From Cricetomys ansorgei (Eukaryota > Chordata > Mammalia > Rodentia > Nesomyidae), in NCBI GenBank assembly GCA_026225945.1, contig JAMJFZ010004031.1, forward strand, positions 4,830,001 through 4,894,000: a DNA stretch of 64,000 nt, read 5' to 3'. Every line of letters starts with the position of its first letter. The stretch's first letter is position 1. Below the pieces are notes generated by a model. That model had not been told where the DNA came from. It did not search any database and was given only the letters and a program-made list of their open reading frames with translations. The position numbers were made by a program, and so were the translations under genes. Below are positions 49,384 through 61,709 of this stretch, piece by piece.

Positions 49384-49494
49384 ATGGACCCCGTGCAGAA
49401 AGCAGTCATTAACCACACGTTCGGCGTCTCCATTCCCCCAAAGAAGAAACAAGTTATTTCTTGTAATGTCTGTCAGCTTCGCTTTAACTCGGAT
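49384..49494 (+). CDS. Zfp385b: ZNF385B coding exon (first half of a U1-type zinc finger)
   Basis: This 111-bp, 37-codon exon lies between a CAG acceptor (TTTGTCCTTCAG) and a GTGAGT donor. It opens [15 protein letters not shown], passes through a basic PPKKK stretch and ends [12 protein letters not shown]. The two cysteines at exon residues 27 and 30 are the CxxC half of a matrin/U1-type C2H2 finger. The histidines, in the family within a motif like AHYKGSKH, must come from the next exon, which is not in the window. The previous exon (19086-19228) ends on a complete Thr codon, so the junction is phase 0 and the joined FNT-MDP sequence agrees with ZNF385B as I recall it. The initial ATG is therefore normally an internal Met, though it could start a short isoform. 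Codons are intact with no stop or frameshift, unlike the decayed repeats around it. Confidence 0.93.
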
Positions 49495-50659
49495 GTGAGT
49501 ATCACCTTTTTACCGCTCTCTGCGGGTTGTCGGGCTGCCTCTGATTGGTCTGAATATGTACACCACTTCATATTTGCATGCTCTGTGGCATCTCCACAAC
49601 AGTCCCTCCTGCTGGCCCACTAGCTCCAGTGTGCCCAGTCTCCAAGTGACTTAGGTTCAGTGCTTCAAATCTGAACAGTAGGATCAAGGATCAGTCATAA
49701 ATATGGAGATGGTCTCTACACAATCTGCCTCCCTGTACCGCTTCAGACTTGAGCCCACCAATTCTATTTGCTTGTCCAAAATACTTGGAAAATTAGGAAA
49801 TATGAAAAAAATTTCACTGAATGCTGAAGACCATTGTTATTTTTGACAAGAGCTATCTATCACTTTCATACATGTCTCTAGCCTTACTAAATATCTGAAA
49901 GAATAATATATTATGCAAGTAATGTTTCCATTTCATGGAAATATGAAAAATTATTCTAGCTAGCCAACGTAGACATTCTGCTAAAAAGGGATACCATGGA
50001 AAAGGTACAATCTAAGTAGATTTTTAGATGTAGAAAACAGGGATCTGTAATATTCAGCTACCAGGTAAAACCAGTTGCCAGTGCAGATGGAAATCTGAAG
50101 ACTATACCTTAGATGTGGAATTTCCTGAGTCTTTGGACTCAAAAAGCCATTTTGCAAAGAGCATACCGACTTAATGTGTTTTTAGAAATATGAAAATAGC
50201 AGACATCCTTCTTCATATGTCTCATGATGTGACATTTTCATGGTTCTGCACAGTAAGCACACCGGAATCGTACTCACTGGCAAGGAGGAGAAGTTGATCA
50301 TGTTTGAATGATTCTGTTTAATGTGATTTCAACATAAGTCTACTGAGTGTTTGGTACCTCTAAAATTCCATACTGAGGAATATGAATGCACCTAAATAAA
50401 CAGAAAAATGGGTGTTAATTCATTTGACACCTCAGCACCCTTGCGACATCAACTCTCTTCAAACTGTAAAGACAGCAGAATGAATGTCCCAGACCCCCAA
50501 ACCTTCTCTTTATGTTAAAAATCACCCACTTCTTAGAATACACAGAGAAAAGAGAGAAAAACCTAGAGGCACGAATCTTGAAGATTTATACTTCCTGGTT
50601 TCAGTGCTTACGACAAAATCTACAGTATCTGAGGTAAACTGAAAATTCGCTCTGTCTTG
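49495..50659. other. Intron after the second ZNF385B exon
   Basis: No repeat or further exon is recognised in this stretch. Confidence 0.5.
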
Positions 50660-50865
50660 GGGCTGGAGGGATGGCTTACCAATGAAAGGTATGAACTGCC
50701 CTGCAGAGGATCTGGACTCCATTCCCAGCACCATCCATACCTCTGGGTTCAGGGGAACCTGAAACCTCTTCTGGCCTTCATGGGCATTGCACACACTAGT
50801 CCACTGGATCCATGTAGGCAAAACACTCCTACACAAAAAGATAAATACATCTTCTTTAAAATCTC
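50660..50865 (+). mobile_element. B3-type SINE
   Basis: GGGGCTGGAGGGATGGCTTA, CTGGACTCCATTCCCAGCAC, GTAGGCAAAACACTCC and an AAAAAGATAAATAC end. Confidence 0.8.
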
Positions 50866-51054
50866 ATCCAGTTTAACTCTTTAATCCCTGCTTCTGATTC
50901 CTAATTATTATCAACATCTTAGTACTTTTTATATAACCTCCCAGAGTTTATTTATGGAATTATATCTAAGTGTGAATATATATTTTTCTTTTTCTTACAT
51001 ATCGAGTAACATACACTTTTCTCTGCCTTTGTTTTTGCTGTTCATACACACATA

Positions 51055-51385
51055 CATGTGTGTGTTATATGCACATTTTCATGTGTATATGTATCCACAT
51101 ATATGTGCAGGCATGAGTGCACATGTGTGAGCAATAGCGTGCAGGTCAGAAGTTGATATCGGTGTTTTCCTTTATCTCTCTTCCCTTTATTTTCTTGAGA
51201 CAGGGTCTCTCACCACATCTGGAGCTCATCTCTTCAGCTAGATTTTCTGGCTGCTGAGCTTCAGAGATGTGGTTGTCTCTGCTCACCAGTACATTGCTGC
51301 CATACCTGGCTTTTGCATGGGTGCTCAGATTCTTGTGCTTGTATGGTAGACCCTGTACCCACCGAGCCATCTCCCCACACCCTGC
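51055..51385 (-). mobile_element. B4-type SINE, antisense
   Basis: A TG/CA-rich start, then TTGAGACAGGGTCTCTCACC, CATACCTGGCTTTTGCATGG and CCACCGAGCCATCTCCCC. The last is the reverse complement of the tRNA-derived head. Confidence 0.75.
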
Positions 51386-52012
51386 CTGTGTTTTTCACTG
51401 TGTTCCTCACAGAGAAGCTACTCTGTCACTGGAGAACACTCTTTGACCCTTTTATTTGCAAATGTAGTAGGCAAAGTGTCTTATGTCCTAAAACCCTAGA
51501 CATTCTTAATATATTACCTTTACATCACAAAGAGGAAGTAAGCTAGCAGATGGTGGTAATTAAAGGTGGTGATGGTCTTTCTCAAAAGTAGAAATATTAT
51601 GCACCACTGTCTTATGTGCCCAGTATACAAGTTTCCTTAAAAAGAGAGGAGGAAAGCAGAAGAAACAGTTATTAATAATTCCTTGCAAGAAGAATCTGAA
51701 TGCCCGTGGATGACTTAGAAGTTAAAGGAACGTACCAAAAGCCAAGGAGTATGCACAGGTTTTAGAAACTCCAAAAGGGAAGTCAGTCTTACCGATACCT
51801 TCATTTCAGCCCAGAGAGATACACAACCCATTTCTGGTGTTCAGCTGTGCTATTATAAATTTGTGTTGCTTTTAGCTTAGGATAGTTTCCTGTGAAAGCA
51901 ATAGAAAGCATCATCCGTCTCTGTATACAGGCTCCATAGTCTGTTTACTTAGTACCCAATAGCAGTTAGTGTGCGCATGTCCCATGGTTGTTTGTTCAGT
52001 GCCTTATAGATG

Positions 52013-52014
<2 letters not shown>
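51386..52014. other. Unassigned intron sequence
   Basis: No repeat or exon is recognised. Confidence 0.4.

Positions 52015-52067
<53 letters not shown>
52015..52067. repeat. (TA)n microsatellite
   Basis: An uninterrupted TA run of about 53 bp. Confidence 0.97.
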
Positions 52068-52071
<4 letters not shown>

Positions 52072-52371
52072 ACTCCATTTAGGAGTTTTGCATATATTTT
52101 CATAGTCAGTACTCAACAGAACTAGGACATAGTCCTAGGATGTCTTGCCCTCAGGTGTGCCTACACTACTCTTTTCTATGATTTGACCTTTATCTAAGTA
52201 GTAATTGAACCCCTCCTGGATGATGGTGGACATTCCAAAGAAGCAACTTTTATCAGCAAATGATGTGATGTGACTGTCTGGGTCTGTCCTTACACAAGAA
52301 AACTACAACATGTTACAGGTCTTCCACTCAGTTCTCAATTGTATGGACAACACTTCAGTCAGTCCTTGAGG

Positions 52372-52508
52372 GCCAGGCATGGTGATGCACACCTTTAATC
52401 CCACACTCCAAAGGCAGAGGTAGAGAGTGTCAGGCAGATCTCTGAGAGTTTAAGGCCAGCCTGGTCTACACAGTGAGTTCAGGACAGACAGGCCACATAG
52501 ACCCTGTC
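52372..52508 (+). mobile_element. B1 SINE
   Basis: GGCCAGGCATGGTGATGCAC, CTTTAATCCCACACTCC, GTTTAAGGCCAGCCTGG, GTGAGTTCAGGACAG and ACCCTGTCAG, running straight into a purine repeat. Confidence 0.92.
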
Positions 52509-52639
52509 AGAAAGAGAGAGAGAGAGAGAGAGAGAGAAAGTAAGAAAGAAGAAAGAAAGAAAGAAAGAAAGAAAAAGAAAGAAAGAAAGAAGGAAGGAAG
52601 GAAGGAAGGAAGGAAGGAAGGAAGGAAGGAAGGAAGGAA

Positions 52640-52715
<76 letters not shown>

Positions 52716-52729
52716 AAAGAAAGAAAGAG
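52509..52729. repeat. (GA)n/(GAAA)n/(GGAA)n polypurine array
   Basis: More than 200 bp with a single pyrimidine (a T near 52541): GA repeats, GAAA, a GGAA block (about 52588-52639), then a second long GAAA block. It grew from the B1 A-tail. Both translated strands are low complexity and non-coding. Confidence 0.97.
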
Positions 52730-52967
52730 TTCTTGAGCACAGATTTAAGTTCTAGTTCTGAACCTGGGAAATGACACCACACTGTTGGCCTTAGTTTTCC
52801 CTTCTGTGATAGGAACTAAAAAGAAACATTCCCTCTCTATGATTGAAAGTAATCTCTATGGTATCACCATCAGCAGAATAGGATATAAACACATCTGTCT
52901 TACAGATGGAACCTCAGAATTCTAATCTAAGACCTCAGGATTCTGCTTTCTGTTGTGTCGTGGAAGC

Positions 52968-53098
52968 CAGGTATGGTGGTACACCTCTGCAACTGCAGGA
53001 TTTTGGAGGTGGGGCCAGGAAAAGCAGTTGAAGGCCAGCCATGTCTACAGAGCAACTGTGTGGCCTGAATCCACAAAAACCCTGTTTGAAAAAGCAAA
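52968..53098 (+). mobile_element. B1-like SINE, diverged
   Basis: GCCAGGTATGGTGGTACACC, GCAACTGCAGGATTTTGG, GAAGGCCAGCCATGTCTACA and AAAACCCTGTTTG. Confidence 0.7.
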
Positions 53099-56000
53099 AT
53101 ACAAAGTGTAAAAACGGAATAAAAAATCAGCCTATTCCATGGGTCGCTTGAGGGGAAGTATGAGAATTTTCTTCTGCAGTCCAGAAGTCCTCACTTTTTT
53201 GATTGAGCTCACCATCATCCATTTTTCTGAGTTCACTAATATGAAGGGACAACCGCATTCTTGTTAGCCAATGACCACCAGCTTCCTGTCACTTCTCAAC
53301 AGCCCTATGGATAAGAAAGAAAGAAATTAGATTTCTGACTCATGCTTAGATTCTGGGCAATAAAACCCCAAAGAATCTGGATGGGAAATTCAGAAATGTG
53401 ACATATATGTGTTCCCAGTGTTTAGTAACGGCTCCATAATCTGCATAACTGAGCTCTCTAGCTGAGCATTTTTTATTGGGGAGAGAGTTTATTATTTTAT
53501 AATTACCCTATTTACATTCTAATGCAAGAATTAAGAAGATGCTCATCCTTATTTCCTTTAATAACATTTCTAAATCAGCCCGAGACTGAATTGGCTTCAC
53601 TCTTCAGTGTAGAAAATATGTTTATTGAAGGATTCGGAAGGCAAATCTGCACAGTAAACAGGCTGCACTCTGCAGTTGTCTCACCCACGTAAAACATACC
53701 AGGGTAGTCCTCTTGCGGTAGGACTCAGAGCGACCTAGTTTAAGTGTTCTCCAGCCCGCTTTGTCCAGCTTTGATCATCTCAGTAGAACTAACTCCACTG
53801 TTGGAAAGCAGAAGGCTACAGCTTTATTTACACAATGCAGCTTTATGTAAATGAGTGAGCATCAATCACAAACATTTCCCAAGTGAGCCTTTACAAATTG
53901 ACACCATTAACTTTGCCAGGGGCAGGCGCTGCCGTCCAGGAATAATCCACTTTCCAAAAGAGTCCCGAACCTTTGCATAAATATGCGCAGACGCCATTTC
54001 CTACTTTCTTCTTCATTTTTTTTTTTAATCCTTACCTAGCGTAAGCCAAACGAGGTGGTCATGAGTGTCCGAATTCCTTTGTTCATTGACAAATGAGTAC
54101 ACTCCTACCGTAGAATGGTCATAAATTGATGAGCCTGACAGGAATCTTTACCTATTGGCAGGAAAGTGCCATCTCCAGAAATGAGCCCAGTCAAGAAATA
54201 AGCTAACACGCACTTCAAAAATAAGACCTCGAGGCGAACAATTGCCTCTTGTTGGCTAGGTTGGAAATTGGGAGATCACAAATAATTTCTAATTTACATT
54301 TTAATTTCAGTTCCTCGGAGACTAGCAGTGGAAGGATCAAGGAAATACAAAATGGAGTTTTACATAAGATTAGAGCATGGGCAACTTGGTGGTGTTTTTT
54401 TTTTTTTTTAAGTGTTTAAAAACAGATGACATCATCGTCATCATTACCTCAGAGCACAGCTCTTTGTTAGTGGTCTTCATCTCCCCTCATCCCCATGCTT
54501 CACGCTGCAGTAGGGAAACAGGAACAAGAGCACAGTGATCTTTTCTAATCAAGCTTTACAGACTCTAGTTCAGGAATCAACCTAAAATTTTGGCATTCAT
54601 CATTAAGGTCACAAATTATGAAGCACGAGATAGCATCCCCTGCTGCTAATGCCATAGGCTTTCATTACTAACGCATTGCTGACCCATCTGATTCGCAAAC
54701 TCTACAGAATTACTCCTTGACTGGCATCATAAGCTTTGAAGCCCACCTTGTGCTCATTCTGCCTGACTCTACAGCGTTTGTAGGCTGGTGAGTTTTGACA
54801 CTGTCCTGTCTGGGTTGCGGCATGGGCTTCGGCTGAGCCCATCTCTCTGGTTTTAGTCCTCTCTTCTGTCCTTCTTGCTATGCCTTATGTCTTCCTGTCT
54901 GGAGACGTAAAGAGATGACCTCAAGCCATTTCATTGATTGACCTCAGAATATTATAGATGGGCAGGAAACTAAAGTTTGCTTAAAAGATAAAATGGTAGG
55001 GTGACCAACCATTTGTGTGAACCTTTTTGAGGGTGACCTCACTCTCCTATTCTTGACTATAAACCTCTGAAATTTCATAAATCGCAGCCATTTGGAGATC
55101 AGCAGCAATTCGCAAGACCGCAGTTAGCAGGCAGTCGGTACTTCTGCGAGCCTGGGCGCCCTCATTTTGTGTCTGTGTCATCTTACAACCTTCATTTTGC
55201 CCAGATTGTGTCCTCCAGCCTTTGCCTGTCTCCTCCTCCCTGCCCTGTTTTAAGTCTTATTCCCACCTCCTGATTTCTTTAGCAGTTAAAATCGCAGTCC
55301 AGACTCTCCTGTCATTTGTCAACAAACTTCATCCATCCTGTGACATTTAAGAAGCATCCCTGCCGTGTCTGCTCAAGGCACTGGGGCTCTCTGCAGCCTG
55401 TCCAGCAGAATCCTCCACACTGCGAGGTTGGCTGCAGAGCCACAGCTTTTGCAGCTTTGGGTCTCATATAATTTTTCTTCCCACAGGCTCTTGGTGGGTC
55501 CTCCATCTCTTGGCCACCAGATCTGACTGTCCCTCTCACCAACTGTGACACCAAGTCCCTGCAGCAACTGCCCTTCCTAGGAAACCAAATCACCCAAGGA
55601 CCCAGAACCTTGTTAGGCAGCACCTTAGAAAATGTCCCTTTCAGCAAAACCAGTGCAGGCAGTTGGCTGCAAGGGTTCTGAATGACCAAGCTTTGGCTCC
55701 ATTTAGTATTCTAGGGAATTCTGCTGCTTGTTATTGACATCCTTGAGCTGTCTTTGTCTCTAAAATATATCTTCCCTTGTTCTTCTGCTCCGTGTTCTCT
55801 TCCAAACCATTACATTTCTTCTTCATTCTCCACTCAATCTTTTCTTCTTCCCCAATGCCTTTTCCTCCCTCCTTCTCTTCCTCTGACACAAGAGAGTAAC
55901 AAATGCTTTGCTTTCCATATATTTCTTCAACATTGGGAGTGTTTATATTACGCTTTTTTTCTCCCTTAAGCAGATTCTTTTCTTTCCATTTAGAAAATTC

Positions 56001-57386
56001 ATCTTCTAATATTTGACTTTCCCTAACATGAGGTTACTGTCACAGGAGTCCAACCAATTTCTATACATGCATTAAGGCTATACTTTAACTGTTCTGATAT
56101 ATATATAATCACTGCCAAGCATCAACACACATCTACTCTCTTGCTCTTGAAAGCCCCTTAGGTTAGATAAGTACTCCTCCGTGGTTTCATTTGTGTGACT
56201 GCGTATGAATTATATAAAGTGGGCCGTCTATACTCAAGGGATCCACAAGCATGGTTTGGACACCCCTCCACCCTTACCCCCCAAAAAATCTTACATGTGT
56301 CTGTACTGAACATGTAGACTGTTTTCCTTGACTTTATTCCCTAAACAATACAGCGTAAGAGCTATTGCAGAGAATTTATATTTTAATGGTGTTACGGATA
56401 CTCCAGAGATCACATGAAAAGAAAACAGGTAGATATATGCAAATACCATGTCATTTTATATAAGGAACTTCAGCAGCCACAGATTTTTGGCACTCAAGGA
56501 AGCTCCTGGAACCAGTCCTTCACAAGCATGTACCTTCATAAGGAGTGGCTGCATGCATATTCACGGATAAGTTGTATGTGTTCAAGAGCACTGGTACCCA
56601 GTCTATCACGTTTACCTGGGCTAACATGGCTCATGTTGAAAGAAGAAAATGAGCCATGAAAGTTCACCCTCACTAAAACGTGAGTCTACGATGGAAGGCT
56701 GGAGAAGGTCCCACTTCAACAGAGCTCTGCAGCAGGTGATTAAATAAAGAGATACCACAGGGACTGTGATCTCAGTGCTGATCCAGGAACTACAATGCTC
56801 ACTGTAAAATTTACATCTGCTATTAAGCACATGAATTATTAGAAAAATTAAAATTGTAAGTTTGAAGACCCAACAAATTCTGTCAGGGGCAAAGGTGTAG
56901 TGCCCAAAATAGAAGGAATCAACAGCTTCAACTGAAAATAGAGAATGTGATAGCCAGTTTTTGTCGAACATTTTACATTTCTTTCCCATAAATAAGACTA
57001 TTTATATTGATTCTTAGGTTTAGAGGGTAGCGAAGCAGATAGGAAGTAATTAAAAGCATAAATCTCCAGAGCCGAGAAGGTAACTCTCTGTTTCTCAGAC
57101 AGAGCTGACAAAATGATAAACCTTTTTTGCTCCAACATGACAGAAATATAGTGTGATTACATGGAACAGGGACACAGGGCGCTAAAAGTTTTCTTCAATA
57201 GCTACCATTAAACAGAGCTCTTAAAAGTTCAGGCAGGTTTTTGAGGTACATAATAATTACTCATTAAATTATTTGAAACCTTTCTTCCACGATTGCACTG
57301 TGTGAGTGTAACAATGATGCAATCTTCAGCATTCCCTTCTATTTTAAATAGATAGGTGGAGAATTTAGGACCGATTTTAAACTCAC
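53099..57386. other. Long repeat-poor intron stretch
   Basis: No transposon is recognised over about 4.3 kb, unusual for this window. 53560-54330 is the most uniform non-repetitive part. Open frames (55312-55689 minus, 56621-56989 minus) show no domain. Some unrecognised old repeat may be present near 55200-55700. Confidence 0.4.
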
Positions 57387-57580
57387 CACTCAGGGCCTGG
57401 GAGATGGCTTCCACTGGTGAAGCACGTGCCATATGAAGCATGAGGCCCAGAGTCTGACACCATCTGTAACCCCAGTGCCGGGGGAGGGGGGCCTGCCAGG
57501 TAGATCCCTGAAGCTCATTGGCTGACAGCTTAGCTGAACCATGATCTGAGTTCAGTGAGAGACCCTGCTACAAAACAGAT
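57387..57580 (+). mobile_element. B4-type SINE
   Basis: CAGGGCCTGGGAGATGGCTT, ACACCATCTGTAACCCCAG and GAGTTCAGTGAGAGACCCTG, ending in the CAGATAGATAAATAAATG tail that seeds the adjacent tetranucleotide array. Confidence 0.7.
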
Positions 57581-57679
57581 AGATAAATAAATGAATGAAT
57601 GGATAGATAGATAGATAGATGATCTGAGTTCAGTGAGAGACCCTGCTACAAAACAGATAGATAAATAAATGAATGAATG

Positions 57680-57698
<19 letters not shown>
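57543..57698 (+). repeat. 78-bp direct tandem duplication
   Basis: The segment starting GATCTGAGTTCAGTGAGAGA at 57543 is repeated from 57621 with a 78-bp period, carrying the SINE end plus its GATA/GAAT repeats. The copies look identical, implying a recent event. Confidence 0.9.
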
Positions 57699-57722
<24 letters not shown>

Positions 57723-57751
57723 GAATGAATGAATGAATGGATAGATGGATG

Positions 57752-57800
<49 letters not shown>

Positions 57801-57815
57801 ATGGATAGATAGATC

Positions 57816-57866
<51 letters not shown>

Positions 57867-58036
57867 TGATAGATTGATAGATAAATGAATGAGTGAATGA
57901 ATGGATAGATAGATAGATAGATAGATAGATGGATAGATGGATGGATGGATGGATGGATGGATGGATGGATGGATGGACGGACAGATAGATAGATAGATAG
58001 ATAGATGGATAGATGGATAGATGGATAGATAGATAA
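57576..58036. repeat. (GATA)n / (GATG)n / (GAAT)n tetranucleotide array
   Basis: About 460 bp of tetranucleotide repeats, mostly GATA with GATG and GAAT blocks (a GATG block at about 57930-57977). The minus strand yields long Ile/Tyr/Leu/Ser frames up to 206 codons that are artefacts. Confidence 0.97.
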
Positions 58037-58149
58037 GGTAAAGAACAATGGAAGAAGATAATACATGATTATCGCTCGTCTCCACACAACTACCCACATA
58101 CCTGCAAACATATGTGCACAGGAATAAGTACATAACACACATACACCCA

Positions 58150-58202
58150 CAGAGAAAGAGAGAGAGAGAGAGAGGGAGAAAGAGAGAGAGGGAGAGAAAG
58201 AA
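58150..58202. repeat. (GA)n purine repeat
   Basis: GAGAGA with GGGAGA interruptions. Confidence 0.9.
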
Positions 58203-59689
58203 TAAATTTACCACCAGGAGAAATAAAAGGCTACATTAAAAGGAATGGTTCCTTTTTTAAAGTGAGCATGATGATTTATAGGGACTCATCAGACCCTATG
58301 TTAAACTAATGAGGAAATTATATAATGTATGATGATTCAGCGTTTTTCTGGCTCTATTTAAACATAGAGATGCCTTACATGACATGATGCTCTAGCTTTC
58401 ATTTGTTTCCAGCCATATTTGGAATGGTATGACCAGCCTCGTACAATGGAGCGTAGAACGTAAATCATGTGATAGAGGTGTTACTTTCATTTCTAAAATT
58501 CTTCTGTTAATAACACTTTTAATTCAGAGATGTTGTTTTTTTTTATTTCCTTAACGACTTTTCCAAGTCATTTTGTTATTGATTATTTTTCACCTAAAAA
58601 GTTTTCATGCCGCTTGGGGCTTAGGAAAGACTGCTGAGAGTCTGTGTGTTTTACTTCTTCCCTGGGTATGGATCTCTTCAGTTAAGACTGATTCTAGAAT
58701 CGTTAACAATAATAAAAGTTTCACTTGGTTTCTGTGGCTTGGGATTTCAGCTACACATCCATCCAATATGTAATTAAGGACAGATAGAAATCCAAGGCTG
58801 AGCACCTGTAGGCTCCGTGTGATTAGCCGCTGGTCTGAAGCAGATATCCAGACTTTGCTCTAGGAAACATTCGGTTTCCCATAGCTTCGCTCTGCGCTTT
58901 GTTAGGCAATTGACTGGAACTCGCACCATCTTTACAACAAGAAATGGAGTATTATTTATGTATGACTCGAATGGGGAAAAAATGGATGGACATTTGTATG
59001 TTCCACTGCTTGAGTAAGTAGGGTGACTTAAAACCATTTAGAACATTCTTGAAGAGGGAGAGGGAGACCTTTTAGCTAATTTTGTCTCGCAGACTTCTTC
59101 TGGAATAACGTGGGAGCGTTTTGCACTGCACGCCCATGGACTTCAAATCTGGTGGCCTGGCAGGGTGGCTGTAGGGCTGTAGGAACTCTACCATCCACGA
59201 TTTGCAGCACGAGTAGGAGGAAGACCACGGCAGAGGAAGAATTATTGCTCCAGCCAGTTTGTAAAATATCAAGACACTGCTGGCAAAATAGCGGAGCAGT
59301 GTAGTGTGACTGAGAGTGGGTTCCTCAAGGAGAGAAAAGAAGCCAAGAAACAAAAAATCACAATAGTCCCTGCTCAAAAGCAAGGCCCAAGATAACCTCA
59401 CAGGCTTGGTTATCCAGCTGGGGAGACGAAACGTGATAGTCCGTGAGACTGCCGAAGTGTACCATGCCAACTGCAGCATATTCAGGAGAGAACAGAACCT
59501 GTGGCTGAAATCACCTTGAGTGGAAAGCTGTTTGATGGGTGCCACCTCCCCGTCTGCTGCTACACTAACACTCTGCGCACACAGCGACTCCGTAATTGCA
59601 CACAGGTGGGGAAGAAGAGCAAGCAAAGGAAACGAAAGAACTATGTAATGTTCTATGTTCTACAGCTAAAGCAGACAGGGCTCTGCCAA
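58203..59689. other. Unassigned sequence with a long open minus frame
   Basis: A 184-codon minus-strand open frame (59072-59626) and an overlapping + frame (59501-59704) have no family resemblance I can identify and no clear splice context. It may be chance or an unrecognised old repeat or processed fragment. Confidence 0.35.
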
Positions 59690-59840
59690 GCTTCAGGGAG
59701 GTAGCCCATGCCTTTCGTCATAGCAGTTGGGGGGCAGAAGTAGAGGGATCTCTCTGACTTTGAGGCTAGCCTGGTCTATATATGGAGCACCAGGCTAGCC
59801 AGACTACATAGTGAGAGACCCTGTTTCAAAAAAGCAAACA
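59690..59840 (+). mobile_element. B1-like SINE
   Basis: GGAGGTAGCCCATGCC, TTGAGGCTAGCCTGGTC, TAGTGAGAGACCCTGTTTC and an A-rich end. Confidence 0.75.
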
Positions 59841-61496
59841 GAACCACAGCATAGGCTTGATATATATGTGGTCCTCAGATAGGCAACAGGAAACCCATGA
59901 CCCTCCTAAAATTATGCAGAATATTTTGTTATATTTTCATATACGAAACCACCGTCTCTTCGACAGGTGACTAATCTTTCTTCTCACGGGGCAGAGGTTC
60001 CACATCTCTTATCAACATGTTCACATGTTGTAGATCTTAATTACTTTCATGGACTAGTATTTCATCATACCTAAATCTTTTACCTTTCTTTTCTTCTCTT
60101 CATTCCTCTCTCCCCCCTTTCTTCTCTTTATTCTTTCCTTCTTTCTCCTTTTTTTCCCTGTTGGTGGTGGTATTTTGGATATAACCCAGGATGTCATAGT
60201 AAGGTAAGTTCAATTGAGCTAAATCATCAGCTGCTCTTGTGTAAATCTAAAAGCAGGCAAACAAAACCCCTCTACTCTACCCCCTGTCCCTGTCTCCACC
60301 CCCCCCCCACACACACACACTTTAGATCTGTGGTCTTGGGCACCTTGAGAGCGTATGCTGTGTCCAGTGGTTAGACAACTGGTCTGACAAACAAGGATCT
60401 GAGGAATGAGCCAAACCATCCATGTTCTAACTCTGGAGTTTGAGAATCTGATTATTTGCTCACTAATCCATGCTTCCATCAGATTGAAAGGCGTGTGTTT
60501 GCAGCTCTAACACTGGACACACATGAGAAGGCAGGAATGTAGGCTAAGACTCACTGGGGTTTCACCTGAAGGTTTCACCTGAAGAGAGGTGACAGGATGG
60601 GAGGTGGAGATGACTGGGATTCACTCTATACACATATGGAACGGTCAAGGAAGATTTTGAAAATCAGTAGGTTAGGAACATATCACATGATCCCTATTTC
60701 ACAAGTCAAAAAAAATGTGAAGGGAGGAAGTTGACAAGGACACTGGGAAGCAGCTGACCACACAGTCTGCGTTTTCACCGATTCCATGCAGTTTTAGCCT
60801 CAGTGCATGGATCTCAGTGTAACTGTATTTTTAAGTCTATAACCTCATCATTAACATTACAAATCATCAATGTAAACAAAGAAGGGGAAGGTGGGGTTTA
60901 GTGCTAATAAACAAGAATTCTGTCATGCTTTGGATGAGATGTCAGATACCCACTGTGAGATCATTTGTAATGTTGCCAGTGTTCTGTAGGATACAGAGTC
61001 CCCGCCCCCAAAAAAAAGTGGTGCACCTCATGATTAGCACTATATTTTTCTTTTAAATATAACAAAAATAAATCTCAATTTTAAGTAGAACGATAAAAGG
61101 GATGGAAACATAAATGACTTGTGCTTTTCAATTGCATGAATACATTCTTACACGAGGAAAAAAAAGAAAACTTAAAAGCAGATTTTCCAAGTAGATGCTT
61201 AAAATTTAAAAAAAACAAAATGCTTCAAGATTTATTTCTTTGCTTTTAAAATCCCTTTGGTATCCCGTGTTCAAGTCAGATCGACTGTTGCAATGCTGCA
61301 ATGACTGGCAAAGACTTGCAGATTTGAAAAGCTTCTGAAAGGACTTGGTGATTTCCCACTGGTAGGCGTTTACTCTTAGAATGAATGCTTATAGTGGAGT
61401 CAGTGTGCACTGGGAGTTCCCATTTAGAATGACAGGTTCTCTAGATTAACATCTATGTAGCTAATTAAAATATGAGTAACAAAATGTGCTCATTTT
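59841..61496. other. Intron sequence, mostly unassigned
   Basis: 60075-60160 is pyrimidine-rich. 60163-60235 may be a diverged antisense ID/B1 element (GGATATAACCCAGGATGTC; AATTGAGCTAAATCATCAGC). A C9 plus CA tract lies at about 60300-60319. The rest is AT-rich and unassigned. Confidence 0.4.
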
Positions 61497-61556
61497 TCAC
61501 ACGTGCGCACACACGTGGACGCATGCATGCGCGCACACACACACACACACACAATT
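61497..61556. repeat. Alternating CA/CG-rich repeat
   Basis: ACACGTGCGCACACACG, GCATGCATGCGCGCAC and a (CA)n run. Alternating purine-pyrimidine sequence. Confidence 0.9.
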
Positions 61557-61709
61557 AAAATCTACTGGGCTGTGGTAGAACACCTGCCTAGCATTAAAGG
61601 GACATTAAACATCAGAGTAACCATGACAGTTATTTAGAACTTAGATCAGCAGCAAAAGAACATTGCCAAAGAGGAGTATTTTATTACTGTAGTTTATGAT
61701 TAACAGCGT

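Noticed and set aside
52473..52782. Lys/Glu/Arg-rich (+) and Phe/Leu/Ser-rich (-) open frames
   Set aside because: Translation of the GAAA/GGAA polypurine array after a B1 element.
57530..58214. Minus-strand open frames of 206 and 194 codons rich in Ile/Tyr/Leu/Ser
   Set aside because: They are direct translations of the GATA/GATG tetranucleotide array in two frames; no complex sequence and no gene context.
59072..59626. 184-codon minus-strand open frame
   Set aside because: Longest non-repeat frame, but no recognisable domain, no clear splice sites or polyadenylation context, and no intact overlapping family match; most likely chance.
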